A stretch of DNA of 64,000 nucleotides from Beaufortia kweichowensis (GCA_019155185.1 CM032802.1:127001-191000); one strand, 5' to 3'. Counted from the first letter of the stretch, positions 29,481-44,304 are shown. The notes: generated by a model from the letters alone, not told the origin. Made by a program: numbers and translations.

Positions 29481-29549
29481 AGAGACGTCTGCGTCACCCG
29501 CTCCTGACGACAGCGCATGCGCTTCTTTTAGATTCTCTTCAGTTTAGTT

Positions 29550-29606
29550 CTAGAGATATATATATATATATATGTGTGTATGTGTGTGTGTGTGTGTGTG
29601 TGTGTC
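29550..29606. repeat. (TA)n-(GT)n microsatellite between SPPL2A and CDC42SE
   Basis: A short AT run followed by a GT run. It fills most of the gap between the SPPL2A promoter and the 3' end of the next gene. Confidence 0.9.
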
Positions 29607-29639
29607 TTCCATTCAACACGAGTAACACAAAAGAGCTCA

Positions 29640-30770
29640 AGTCTTGTTTATTTTGCATTTATTAAAACAGCATTTATATTTATACACTGACACACATTAA
29701 ACTAAGCAGATCAAGATTTATGAAGATGATCTTATTCACAGAAGAATGTAATGAATAGGTCCATGTGTTTATGATTGAGTGGATGAAACATGTACAGCTG
29801 CCATCACAACAGTAACATGCAGAAATACACACTAATCTTTCAGGTGCACGACTACAAACACAAGTTTTACAACATCGTTATTTTATTTAGACGTCAGAAT
29901 GAAAATGAACATGATTTGTACAAAAATACTTCCTGTCAATGCATGACATATGAACATGAGACATACAAGTGAGCTGCATACACTACAGTGAGCTGCACAT
30001 TTCAAGTTTACGGCAAAAAATAGCACAATTAAAAGATAAAAAAAGAATATTCCATGACCCAGGGAACATTTGAAAGACACAAAACAAAAAGCAGTTATGG
30101 CAGATCTATGAACAGCTCCCTAAACATCTGGTGTATCTGAATTTGTGTAAATATGAGATGTCGTGTGGCCCAGCCACCATTAAACCATGAAATAAATACA
30201 CATTCATGGAAAACATATCATCAGAAATTATTCCTTACACGAACAATCAACAGCTATTCTGATCAATCTCTTATTGTACAGAAGAATGAACACAGCAGTA
30301 AAAGAATAGCGGTGCATTCATTACAAAATATCTACAACCGTTCAGACGCCAGCGCAGTGACCTCTGAACTCCAGTGTGTCCATCATCTGACTGTGCTTCA
30401 ACATGCTCCTAAACGTGTTACAGGACAGAACAGATCAGGTCAGGAGATGCTTTCATACAAAACACTTACTCCATAACAACAAAATATCTACAGAAAGATT
30501 TTCAAATTCATCGAGTAGTTAAAAAAGTGAACTGTAATCTATGAAGGATTAATTACCATCTGTATTAAAAATCATTTAGAAATAGCCACAACAATAAGAG
30601 AAATAATACAATTTATATATATGTGCGTGTGTACATTAACATTTATCAGGAGGCCTGTGTGACCAAAGTGACAACATCATTTGAAAAGCAGAGCAATTTT
30701 ATTCTGATAAAACTAAAAACCTAAAAGAAAGGATGAAAGGAAGTAAGTAGTTAGATGATGCGTCACCTGA
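29640..30770 (-). other. CDC42SE 3' UTR
   Basis: About 1.1 kb of AT-rich non-coding sequence after the stop at 30771. Two minus-strand AATAAA signals lie at about 29647-29663. Long 3' UTRs are usual in this small family. No exon or open frame of note. Confidence 0.65.
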
Positions 30771-31600
30771 CTAGCTCTGTACACTCTCCGCTGTGCCGTT
30801 CACATAACCACCTTTAGATTTCATTTGAGCTTGCACTGAGTCCACCTGCATGAGACAAACACCAACATCATTTCATCACAATATAAAACCACTCATTTCA
30901 GGGGCTGCCCGTCTCAAATGTGACTTTGATTTAAAGTGTTCTGTCACATGTGACTATGTTGACTGTGTCATCATCAGAAGAGTATATTTGTTAGTCAAAT
31001 GTTTCCGAAAAACAAATAGAATGTAAAGTGAGCTGATTGTCATGTAAATGCTGTATGGTTTAGATATTAATGCATAATAGCTCATTTCAGGAAGTTTGTG
31101 AAGAACAGGTCTGGGTCCCATTTGACCCCAAAACTGAGAAATTCATACTATACAGCACTGTAATGTTCTGCTTTTAATGTAATCTCAGTATATTCTGAAA
31201 ATAACATGTAAAGACAATAATAAAACTCGAATGTAAAGTGATGTAATTAAGATGATGTTGATGAACTATATAACTCACCGCTGACAGCCCCAGGCCCATA
31301 TCCCCTGAACCCACGTGTGTCATGTGAACAAAGTTTGTGGGTTCTCCGATCATGGAGCGATCTATTCTCCGCCTCCGCTTCTGCAAAACACACAAAACAT
31401 CCAATGTTGAAAGGATTTGAAAGCAAACTGACACCACATAAATCCACATAGAGTCTCATTGGTTGTTGGCTAAACACAGCATCATCATCATCATCATCAC
31501 GGTGGTATTAGAAGACAGCTGCATGTCCAGCATGTTTGTGACTCACAGGCTGTGGCTGCTCAGCGATGCAGCAGCTGAAACACACCCAGAACTCAGTCAT
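30771..31600 (-). CDS. CDC42 small effector (SPEC family) protein
   Basis: Small adaptor that binds GTP-loaded CDC42 and affects actin and membrane dynamics. Three exons, 31600-31547, 31380-31279 and 30845-30771, give exactly 76 residues. MTEFWVCFSCCIAEQPQP carries the conserved membrane-anchoring Cys pair (CC), which is palmitoylated in relatives. The CRIB core IDRSMIGEPTNFVHMTHVGS follows, then a short tail with QMKSKGGY. The N-terminal CFSCCIAEQPQP and the QMKSKGGY tail resemble human CDC42SE2. GSGDMGLG resembles CDC42SE1. The paralogue number is therefore left open. A likely non-coding first exon ends at 32514 at a GTAAGG donor. Confidence 0.92.
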
Positions 31601-33580
31601 GTTCCTTCTGCACTGACTTCCTTCTCTGACTTTCTTTTCTCTCTTCCTGTGTGTGTCGTCTCGTCTTCCTGCTCACCAGCCGCAGGCGTCTGCCGGAAAC
31701 CGATTTCCGTAACTGACAGCACGCAGATGATGCGCCCGCTGCTGATGATGGAGATCACTGGATCCTCCTGGACGTTTGGCACAAAGTAACATCAGCGTCA
31801 GGACCCACACGTTACACAACCAGACACACTGCGGTTTTGTGCGCCATTTCCTCTTGAGCACAAACACACACTGTCATCATTGAGTGTTTTTGAACTGCAC
31901 GCCACAAAAAAACAATAAAATCTAAATCACTAAAGAAACTTGAGAATGTGTTTGTGAGCACAGAGGAGATATTAAACACTTCAGGGGGAAAAATGACCTA
32001 AAAACAAACAAAACTCCCTGTATTCCTCCCAGATAGTTCTAAATATTATGAACTAGATCCAGTTATACACATTACTGCATTAAATGTTTCTAATAAATGA
32101 TAAAATAATGAATAATACTGATACAGTAATGTTACTCTTCAGCAGTATTACAGTCTAAATCTCCCAAATCACAATGAATTGTATATAATTCAACAAATAA
32201 AATATATCACGAAATTCTATCACATCATCACAAACAGAAGAGATAGTTCACGTGTGAATGTTTGAATGATAACATGTTTTTACATGTTAAAGCTCTTGTG
32301 TGTATTTTTTGTGTTATTCATCTGAATATACGGACGCGCAACCTCAGCAACTAGCATGCTAATATCAAGGCAATATATTTAACATCACAGTTTGAGAAAT
32401 AAAGCCAAACCTAAACACGAAAAAACATCTTTTCATAACACATGGCCATCTATCAAGAAAACTGATTTTTTTAGCCGAATTGTATAAATAAAAGGGAAGA
32501 TGTGATGCCTTACCTCGAGCACTTCCTGAAAGAGACTGTCAGAGATCTGACTGAAGCCCCGCCCACTTCCGCCGGGCCACGCGCAATGCCTCTTGGGAAA
32601 TGACGTTTTCTGAATTCGTGTCTGTGGGCACGGGCACGCTATATCCACAAGATAAACCTTGTGTGATAAAAAAGTGTGTGACCTACTCAAATCTGTAATA
32701 TTTACTTCACAGATGGAATTACCAAAACCCTTCAGAACAAACACGAACATGCAAATATGACATGTTTTTAAAAGTCATTCCACCAGGGGACGACACTTTA
32801 TTTCAAACTCAGTCTTACCTCTAAATGATCAGCAAACATGTCAAATAATCATCCGTCTAATACTTTAAAAGTAATGTGCAGTATATACAACGCGCTGTTT
32901 GTTTGTAAGGATTATTCAATTACATTTAGATTTGATCAAACATGGGCAATTGATAAACAAAGAATAAATGGATCAGACGTCTGTAAATCATGTTTTAAAC
33001 ACATAAGCTACCCGAGAAAACAACACGCCAGTACATGAATGGAAAAGGGAAAAAACACAATTTCATTACAGACGTGAACCACATAAACACGAGGTCTTTG
33101 TGTGAAAACTGTAATTTGAGGAACTGAATCCAGTAAAAAAAACAACCACAACACAAACTAAAACTGGTGTGGGTTTATTTAGATCCATCTGGGCGAAGTT
33201 CAAATGCTGGATGAGCAAAGACATGTAAGATGTTCTTACTCAAATACACAAATACACAAATGTGACTCATCTGCCTTCGTTCTATTCTACTCTATATTAC
33301 ATTGATTCATTTGTTTTTAAAGACACAAAAGACAAAAATAAAATGAAATATTTGAAAAGTTTGACAGCGTCATATCAATGTAAAACTTCATCGAAATTAA
33401 CACCTATAATGTTTTTCTTGTAATATATAAAGCAAAAGTGAGTTGTTTTAATAGTATATTTTCATGGAAAATCAGGAATCATATAAATGAAAATGCGCTT
33501 CTCTTCCATCCATACTGGGCGGAGCGTATGTGTGACGTACAGAAGGCTGAAATAATCGAGCTTTCTGATTGGACGAGTGA
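31601..33580. other. CDC42SE first intron, likely 5' exon, and gap to NMRK2
   Basis: No coding exon was seen. The minus strand around 32514-32640 is locally GC-rich (GGGCGGGGC) and ends CTCGAG|GTAAGG, a good non-coding first exon and promoter for the CDC42SE gene. A short ATC run lies near 31482-31499. The remainder is AT-rich, with nothing I can assign. Confidence 0.5.
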
Positions 33581-33594
33581 AGCTTCCGCTGGCC

Positions 33595-33720
33595 TGCTGT
33601 GTTTATATAGCCAATCAGCGCGCGGCTGTGAGTAGTGTCTGAGCGCGAGCGAGCACACGAGTTTCTCTTGGTGGAAGATCGCGAGCGAGCGCCATCGTCC
33701 AGCTTTCACTCATCGACATG
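33595..33720 (+). promoter_or_regulatory. nmrk2: NMRK2 core promoter
   Basis: TTTATATAG (about 33601-33610) is followed at once by CCAATCAGCG, a TATA-like element next to a CCAAT box. The ATG at 33858 is about 250 bases downstream, leaving room for a 5' UTR. Start site not proven. Confidence 0.55.
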
Positions 33721-33857
33721 GAGGAATCGAGTAGTTGACGTTTCCTGTAACCTTCTCTCTCTTTACACGCTAAACTTCGTCCGGTCATCGATCCGTTGAT
33801 CAGCTTTAACACGCACCGTTTCATCTGATTTGACGCGCGTCTCTGTTCGTTAGAAAC

Positions 33858-35551
33858 ATGAAGTTCATCATCGGCATCGGCGGGTGAGTGAGTGAGCGCG
33901 CTGAAGCGCGTGCTCGATGTAGGCCGCGTGCTGCCGCCTCTATTCCTTTAGGAAAAATCACCAGATACTGTAAATACTGTAAAACAGCGGCATCTTTCAT
34001 ACACTCACTACTGTCAATGAAGCAGTAAATGCCAGATTTACAGTGATTTTACAGCAGTAACATTGACCAACACATGGTTACCAACCGGAACACTTATGTA
34101 ATCGTTTCATTGCAGTTTTTGTGGAAAATGTGTGTTACGTACTTACTGATGTGTGTTACGTACTTACTGATGTGTGTTACGTACTTACTGATGTGTGTTG
34201 ATCTGTTGAATGTGTCATTGGTGAATTTCTGAATGATTGTTGTCTTTATGTTGTGTTATATTTCCTTTAAGTGTTATTTACATCAATGACAGGTATTGCC
34301 ATGCTATAGTGTTGTTGTTTGTGTCATTTTGATTGTTTTTCTTTTCACAGGGTGACAAACGGAGGTAAAACCACACTGACAGACAGACTGATGAAGAATC
34401 TGCCCAACTGTTGTGTCGTTCATCAGGATGATTTCTTCAAGGTCAGTATTTGCACACTAAATCCTTACGTTTATCACCGATACACATGATGGTAAGGGTC
34501 CGTTCTAGTCATGTTAATGGGTTAGCTGTGGCTGTCTGGAGTGATCTTTGAGCAGAACCTTACGGCTTGTGCCGTGCAGAACGTTCTAGAGTGCATCTCA
34601 TTGGTGTATGTTTCAGCCCCAAGATGAGATTGAAGTTGATGAAGATGGCTTTAAGCAGTATGATGGTAAGCTGGGCTCTTATCACGGGGTTGCTGTGTGT
34701 GTGTGTTTACTCAAGGTGCCTTATTAAATACATATTGCATGTTGATTTAACGGAGACGCCTCGTGCGGTGTGGCGTTCCTCCGTTCACTCGCTGTCACTC
34801 GTGTTTGATTCTGCAGTCATCACCGCTCTGGACATGGACGCCATGATGAGCACCATCCACGCCTGGCAGCAGAACCCTGTCAAGTTTGAAAGATCTCACG
34901 GCGTCAACAACACCCCGGACTCTGAGATCGTCCCGCACGGCCAGGATAAAGATGAAGGCGTTCATATCCTGATCGTGGAGGGATTCCTGCTGTATACCTA
35001 CGGGTAAGACTCGTGTAACGCTCGTACGGACTATGTTAGTTCATCTTCAGTCTACGGCAGTGGACGTTTAATGCAAACCGCCTGACCTGTGCATTTTTTT
35101 ATTTTCATCAACAGACCTTTGATCGATGTGTTCAACCAACGATACTTTATTTCCATTCCATACGAAGCATGCAAAAAGAGGAGGAGGTGAGTGTCTCTGT
35201 TCACCTTCGGCTCAAACGCTGATGGCACTATTTCTGACACACACTTCTCGTTCTCTGTGTGTGTGTGTGTTTAGTTCCAGGAACTACGCTGTGCCAGACC
35301 CACCCGGTCTGTTTGACGGACACGTCTGGCCCATGTATGTAAAACATACAAAAATCATGGAGGACTCAGGGGTTGATGTGGGTAAGTGTTTGTGTTGCTG
35401 TGTGTGTGTGTTTGAGTACACTAAGAGTCTGGACACTAAAGGTGTATGTTTGTGTGTTACAGTGCAACTAGATGGAACCATGTCTAAAGAACAACTGTAC
35501 AACTTTGTGTACGGAAACATTCTGAACAACATCCAGCAGAATCTGCCGTAG
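33858..35551 (+). CDS. nmrk2: Nicotinamide riboside kinase 2
   Basis: Phosphorylates nicotinamide riboside to NMN, feeding NAD+ synthesis. In vertebrates it is typical of muscle. Seven exons: 33858-33883, 34351-34441, 34617-34665, 34817-35003, 35115-35186, 35275-35381 and 35463-35551. They join to 206 residues with all phases consistent. The P-loop is split by intron 1: MKFIIGIGG then VTNGGKTTLTDRL. HQDDFFKPQDEIEVDEDGF supplies the catalytic/substrate-binding acidic region. ILIVEGFLLY and RNYAVPDPPGLFDGHVWPMY are family signatures. The region before ILIVEGF (HGVNNTPDSEIVPHGQDKDE) is longer than in human NMRK2. The tail is shorter, ending NIQQNLP. AATAAA at 35853-35858. NMRK2 is preferred over NMRK1 from the PNCCVVHQDDFFK and DGHVWPMY match. 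Confidence 0.94.
34130..34198. repeat. 21-bp tandem repeat in NMRK2 intron 1
   Basis: Three and a part copies of TGTGTTACGTACTTACTGA-type units at 21-base period, nearly identical to each other. Confidence 0.9.
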
Positions 35552-35879
35552 ATGAAGGTATAGAAACGCTCTGGAGTATAACGGTTATGATGAAGTACAC
35601 AAGTGAAATGTGTTTTTATGCTGTTGTTACTAACTGCTGTGTGTGTGTGTGTTGTAGATGTTGTCGTGCAGCAGGAAGAAGCAGCTTTGCATCGGCCGTG
35701 TGTACTCGGGCCTGCAGTTCAGACAGCGTCTGCATTGCTCTTGCAGTTTTTATATGGTTTTATATCATCTGTATTTATTGCTTATGAAGCTCTTATAATG
35801 CTACACCGCTGTATGAACAGAATGGTTTTGGTTACAGCTAGAAGCACAAGTCAATAAAATGAAGCTCCTGTGACGTGTT

Positions 35880-37750
35880 TGTTCTTGCTTGTTTTACCTG
35901 CATGTGATACATGACTGAGTTTTTGTCATAAACTGCCTTTAAATGGTTTCAGAAAACGTAAACATACAGCATAATAATGCTTTACGCTGTTCTATTATGA
36001 GCCGTTATATGAAAAACAGTGTGTTCATGAGGTTAACTTTAACCCTTCAGTCAGTTTGAGATTGTGAATGTGGGTCATTGAGATCATGTCAGCGGGTGAG
36101 AGCAGACGTATCATTTTGGTTTTCTTAAACAATGTTCTTGAAAACCACTGAACACAGTGTTGTGCGTCTGTATAGTCTCACAGCTTCACTTCTCAAACAC
36201 ATAAATCAACATGACAAGTGCTTTTATAAACATCTACAATTAACGTATTCTCATTATTCTACATGGTAATTTTGCTGACTTTAAGTTAGTTTTTATCGTA
36301 TCGTAAGGGTGTGTAGCTCAACTGTTTATCTCTCTCACACACACATGAGTATTCTGATGAGACGATCATGAACCTGCTTTTGTGCTTTTAGTGAGCGGGT
36401 GTGAAAAATGACACAGAGATGCTGAAATTGACAGACAGATACATGCTGAAGGTCATTTGTGTTGTACATGTAGAGCAAATAAAGAGGATCGCCATTAACA
36501 CGCAAGTCACGTCATGTTCATGAATAATGTTTATGACCCAAATAGTGACATAAGAGAACATAAATGTCCAGGAGCTGGAATCAAACAGCTGGACATTGTG
36601 TATGTGCTGTTAATAAACCTAAAATGGAGAAAAAAACAAACTTTCTGCTCAGTCCAAACCCGCTGACCACACTCAACACTGTTTCATACAGAAATATCAA
36701 ATGTAGGTCATACAGTGTTCCAAAATATGTGTTTGGTCACCTAAATCATACTTAAAAATGTAAGAATAATATATGATTAAATACCAAAATATTAAGCAAG
36801 TTCAATTTATTATAAAGTGCACATATTAATACAGTTGAAAATGAAGGAATGTTCATAGTTAAAGAGGCTTTAGTAAAGTTTGTTCAGTTGTTTCATGACA
36901 TTTAGATGTTGTATTTCTGGCCGCTGTAGCTCGTGTGTCAGATGGTTTTGTTTATATACCAGAAGAAACATCATTTTACTATGTTGTGATTCTTTCAAGA
37001 GCTAAAAAAATCCCAGGAAATTCTCTGAAAACCTCAGAACATCACTGAGTCACAATAAAGCCCAAGGACTTCAGTCAATCCACATCTGCTTACATGAACA
37101 GAAACATTTACATTTAGGCATTTAGTTGATGCTTTGGGACTTGAACAATGACAATGAAGCGGCAACAATAGTACTAAGAAGTGCTTTACTAAGTTTACAA
37201 TGTTTTGCAGAAACAATTATTCTGTGTCTTTACTAAATATATATTGATATGAAATATTGATATGAAAGACACACACTAATGCAAATTTGCTGTGATTCTC
37301 TACTGAATGCTTCACATTTCCTGTTTAACATCATTATAGTCAAATATTTGAGCACAGAATGTCATAATGAAGTATTGCAGACCGTGTCACTCAGGATCAT
37401 ATGTGAAACTTGTGACTCTCATGTAGAAACAGCACACTATTGTCCTCTTATAGAAGTGTGTTTACAACACATCCTAAACCCTTTTACACACACAACATCT
37501 CTTTAATTCACACTTATCAGTTCTTGTGTAGAGAAAACGTTCTTTGCATCTCTTCTTCTTTTAAAGAGATGTGTGTAGAGAACAAACTGGAAAACATGTG
37601 TGTTGAGATGTAATGTGTGTGTTCACATGTGTTTGTGTTGTTGTGATGCAGGCACTGAGATTGTGTTTTGGAATTTGTTGTTGAATGAGCAGAATGAGCG
37701 TGTGTGTTTATGAGGTTTTAGGCAGCAGATGTTTAAATCTTCTATATTTG
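35880..37750. other. Gene-free AT-rich stretch downstream of NMRK2
   Basis: No exon, RNA gene or regulatory block could be supported. A SINE-tail fragment (CATTTAGGCATTTAGTTGATG) lies at about 37105-37140. Scattered AATAAA strings occur at background frequency. Confidence 0.6.
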
Positions 37751-37754
37751 GTGT

Positions 37755-38117
37755 TTAATATTGTGCTGCTCCACCCAATACCAGAGCGATGACCATCACC
37801 TCAAACCCACAAGCCCATAACATTACATAACAACCTCAAGAGCAACAAACCACACAGTGTTTCCAGACCAGCACCTTCATGATGATGATGATAATGACCT
37901 GCGGACCAAACACCAGACAGACCTTTAGAAACACATTCAGACGGTTTATTTTCTCTTCTGTCTGTTTGTCAACGAAGTGAAGTTTCACCTCCACATGTGT
38001 GTTGACGTCTGTCTGGAGTGTCTGTGGTTCCGGCTCTGTGGGTTTGTTTTTCTCCTCCAGACCCAAACATCTAAATCCAGAGACGAATTTAAACGCCCGC
38101 GCGGAAAGGAGCGTCAC
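37755..38117 (-). other. Unassigned open frame with one internal TGA
   Basis: From 38117 a 93-codon frame runs to TGA (37836-37838). The same frame then continues 26 codons to TAA at 37755. Two hydrophobic stretches fall either side of the TGA: VFLKVCLVFGPQ plus an Ile run, and CYVMLWACGFEVMVIALVLG. The region starts in a local CpG-rich patch. I recognise no family. It may be chance, two exons, or part of a non-coding transcript. Confidence 0.2.
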
Positions 38118-39050
38118 TTTCCAAACCGCCGGGAAACCAGAACTGTCTGCTCACACACCACTGTCTCAAACACACACACTTGTACAGACTACACACACAC
38201 AGACACGGATGTGGGAGTGTTGGACAGTGATGTTTACACACATATCAGATGAACTTCATGAACCTGCACACTGACTCTTCACTTTTATTCTTCAGTTATT
38301 ATGTTTTTTAAGATTTTTTTCACAAAAAAGACAAAGAGAAGTAAAGAGTGTTGACCCCTGCAGAGTTGATGATAAACTTTGAAGGAAAACACCATCATCA
38401 TCATCATCATCATCATCACACAGTCAGTATGTCATGATGCTCTACTGCCAACCAGAGGACACACTGAAGAGCTGCAGGTTTAACACATCTGTACAGCAGA
38501 TGATCTGCAAACACACCAATATAAACAGATATTTCTCTATTTAAACACAATGACCTTATGCACCATGTGAAAACTAGACAGCCAAACATATCCCAGTACA
38601 ACCTGAAGGAAAATCAGACACATAATCTGCATCTGTTTCTATATTGTGAATATTTTAAATGAATAAATATTTTTGTGTATTTTTTATATTTAACTATCTA
38701 TCATCTAATTATTTTAACCTTTTACTCAGCAGAGAAAGTGATTATAGTAATGTCTGCATTTCAATGATCTAAAGCGACATTATTCAGAAGAGATGATGAT
38801 GATGATGATGATAATCTGCTAGAGTTTAAAGAAGCAAACTGCATCTCACACACACTCATGCACCGTGTCTGACCATTTATTAACAATTCTGCAATACATC
38901 AGAGAGATTCAGAGAGAGACTGAATCTGATCTACTATATGATTCACACAAAGACGTTTTACAGATACACAAACCGTTTCATTTCAGATGCGCTTTTGACC
39001 TTTTCAATGTCACTTTTTGAAAAGTATTTACTATAAAAGTGTTTTTCTGC
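38118..39050. other. Gap and BLOC1S6 3' UTR
   Basis: Contains an ATC run near 38393-38418 and an ATG/GATG run near 38795-38812. A minus-strand AATAAA at 38876-38881 suits the BLOC1S6 3' end. No other gene seen. Confidence 0.6.
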
Positions 39051-39944
39051 TCATGCATCAACACGTTTGGCAGGTTTGGCGTTGAGGCGTCTCTCTCTCT
39101 CTAGGTCTCTCTCTCTCTGTTGCTCTTTCTCCAGCTCATTTCTCTGTTTGTGTTGCTGTAGCTTCAGCGCTCGTTTCTACACAAACAGACAATGACAAGA
39201 TACAGCAGCTGTTTGTTGATAATCTAAATAGAAAACAACATATTTTTGGCAGGCTTGTGATAAAGAAACATTCAGACCTTCAGTTTGGTGGTTTTGTCAT
39301 GGAGGAACATCATTTCCTTGCGAATATTCACCAGTTTGTTGTGATAAAGTTTTGCTTCTGTAAACTGAAACACATGAGATGTGAGATAAATAAAAGCAGC
39401 AGGACGTCTGAGAGCTGCTGAATGAAAACCCACCAGTGTGTTCAGATCAATCATTGTGTTACACTCGCGAAACTTCATGACCTCCTGCTCCAGAGTATCC
39501 AGCAGAATCACCTGGTTTTGTCTAGAAAGAAGAGAAGATCAGCATCACTTCACCTGAACACATCTCCCAAACACACGACTCAAACCCCCCCCCATACGTC
39601 AGTTCCTGTAGAGTTTGTTTGGAGGTCTGTAGTTCTGGCAGATAGTGATGTAAGAATCCATCTGTCAGTCGCTGTACAGTCTGTTCATCCACATTCATGA
39701 TGTCCTGCAGCGCTGCCGTCTCCTCCATCACATCATCTGCTAATATATCCCAATATAACACAGTGGTGGCCAGTTATCATCTTTGTTTTGCGTTTTTATG
39801 TACATTTAATATAAACATACGTTAATTGTATGTTTTAAGTAATGATGTCATGAACACTGTAAATTCTGTTCACACACACACACACAGAGAATACCGTACA
39901 TGCTTCAGCAGCACATGACTGTTAACATATAAACCCTACACAAA

Positions 39945-39990
<46 letters not shown>

Positions 39991-40165
39991 GAATACCGTA
40001 CATGCTTCAGCAGCACATGACTGTTAACATATAAACCCTACACAAACACACACACACACACACACACACACAGATGGACAGAGGACGTTTGTGTTTCTGC
40101 TCACCTCTGTGTGATGGCACGTCCTCTTCCTCTTCTTCCACTTTGTTCATCATCATCATCATCAT
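39051..40165 (-). CDS. bloc1s6: BLOC-1 subunit 6 (pallidin)
   Basis: Pallidin is a coiled-coil subunit of BLOC-1, which sorts cargo from endosomes to melanosomes and other lysosome-related organelles and binds syntaxin 13. Five exons, 40165-40105, 39739-39598, 39521-39434, 39364-39278 and 39176-39051, sum to 504 bases (167 residues). Landmarks: LTDGFLHHYLPELQTSKQTL, QNQVILLDTLEQEV, EAKLYHNKLVNIRKEM, KRALKLQQHKQRNELEKEQQ and the end AKPAKRVDA. The start lies in a run of six ATG codons (40148-40165), giving a poly-Met N-terminus followed by NKVEEEEEDV. Which Met is used is unknown. The last exon includes GA dinucleotide-like coding sequence (RERDLERER). Divergent from SLC30A4. Confidence 0.93.
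39889..40052. repeat. 102-bp-offset tandem duplication in BLOC1S6 intron 1
   Basis: A block of about 62 bases, starting GAATACCGTACATGCTTCAG, occurs at 39889 and again at 39991, separated by CA repeats. The copies look identical by eye, so the duplication is recent or homogenised. Confidence 0.9.
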
Positions 40166-40293
40166 CAGCCTTTAAAACACGGACAGATGAACAATAATCA
40201 CACAACACGACCCTTCTGCTGTATCACTACTGCTTTATTATTCCTCTCATAAATGTTCAAATCAAATGACAATCGTTCCATGGGTCACAAACA

Positions 40294-40378
40294 TCATGTG
40301 ACCGCGCGCTCATCATGTGACCGCGCGCTCCTCATGTGACCGCGCGCGCATCATGTGACCGCGCGCTCCTCATGTGAC
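40294..40378. promoter_or_regulatory. Five tandem TCATGTGAC motifs upstream of BLOC1S6
   Basis: TCATGTGAC starts at 40294, 40313, 40332, 40351 and 40370, exactly 19 bases apart, with CGCGCGC-rich spacers. The core TCATGTGA is the M-box type E-box bound by MITF/TFE factors (known). The array ends about 130 bases upstream of the BLOC1S6 start, in the space shared with SLC30A4. An ETS-like ACTTCCGG lies at about 40429. Regulatory role is inferred. Confidence 0.6.
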
Positions 40379-40439
40379 TGCAGATGGAAAGATGTTCTTA
40401 AACACACGACGTGGAGCCACTCTGCGAGCACTTCCGGAA

Positions 40440-41319
40440 CACAGCTCTTACAGTGACACATAGTATAAACCAAATGAACTGTTTAATGTGCCATTTAACC
40501 CATTATGGACACTAAACTGTATTTACCACCATATATATATGAAGTTTATAAAGTCTATAGATACGAACAAGACGCTGCAGTTCATGAATAAGGAAAAGTG
40601 CAACTCTCAGTGGAGAGTTCCAGTCAAAAAAGAGCCAATCAAAGATTGACATTCTGTAAAAAGCCATGTGACCCCCAGGACACTTTAAGCTTAAGAAACA
40701 TATTTTATAGTACAATTGATTGCAGGTTTAATTGCTTCTTCTTAAGCTTTTTTAAAGATATCAGTCTTCCCTTTTCAAGTAGACAGAATTTGCGCCGTCC
40801 GAGTGACGTGACTTTCCTGAAGTGACTTACACACACATATAACAACACACACATCAAAACTATATTTTGGTTCCGCTCATTGATTTCATTAGTCATTATT
40901 ATCAGTTACATAGAAGAACTTCATGCGTCGGTCGGTGGATGTGATGAAGGCGGATGTGCAGCGCCCTCTGCCGGCGGTCCTGCCGCAGCGCTCAGCGCAG
41001 AGTGGACGCGCTAACATCACACACACACACACACACACAGGACTGAGATCTTCCCCGACACACAGAGCAATGGACGGAACCGACACATTTCAGAGTTTCG
41101 GCAGGTTTGTGTTGTTTTATACTCACATTGCTGTGTTTTCATGTCGCGTTTTTTAATGTCGCGTTTTACTAGCGCCAGCGCGAGTGACGATGCGCACAGA
41201 TCTGAGCACTGTGACGCGTGTGTTTGTTGTGTTGTGTGCTACAGGTAACGCAGAGTTATGTCTCGTGAGGACACGGATCTGCAGACAGTTACTAAGCGCG
41301 TGCGTGTTTGATGAAAGTC
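40440..41319. other. BLOC1S6-SLC30A4 bidirectional intergenic region
   Basis: No coding exon besides a likely SLC30A4 5' UTR exon ending at 41104 (CGGCAG|GTTTGT), which would splice to 41245. A GC-rich patch at 40920-41010 may be the SLC30A4 promoter. Confidence 0.5.
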
Positions 41320-44304
<2,985 letters not shown>

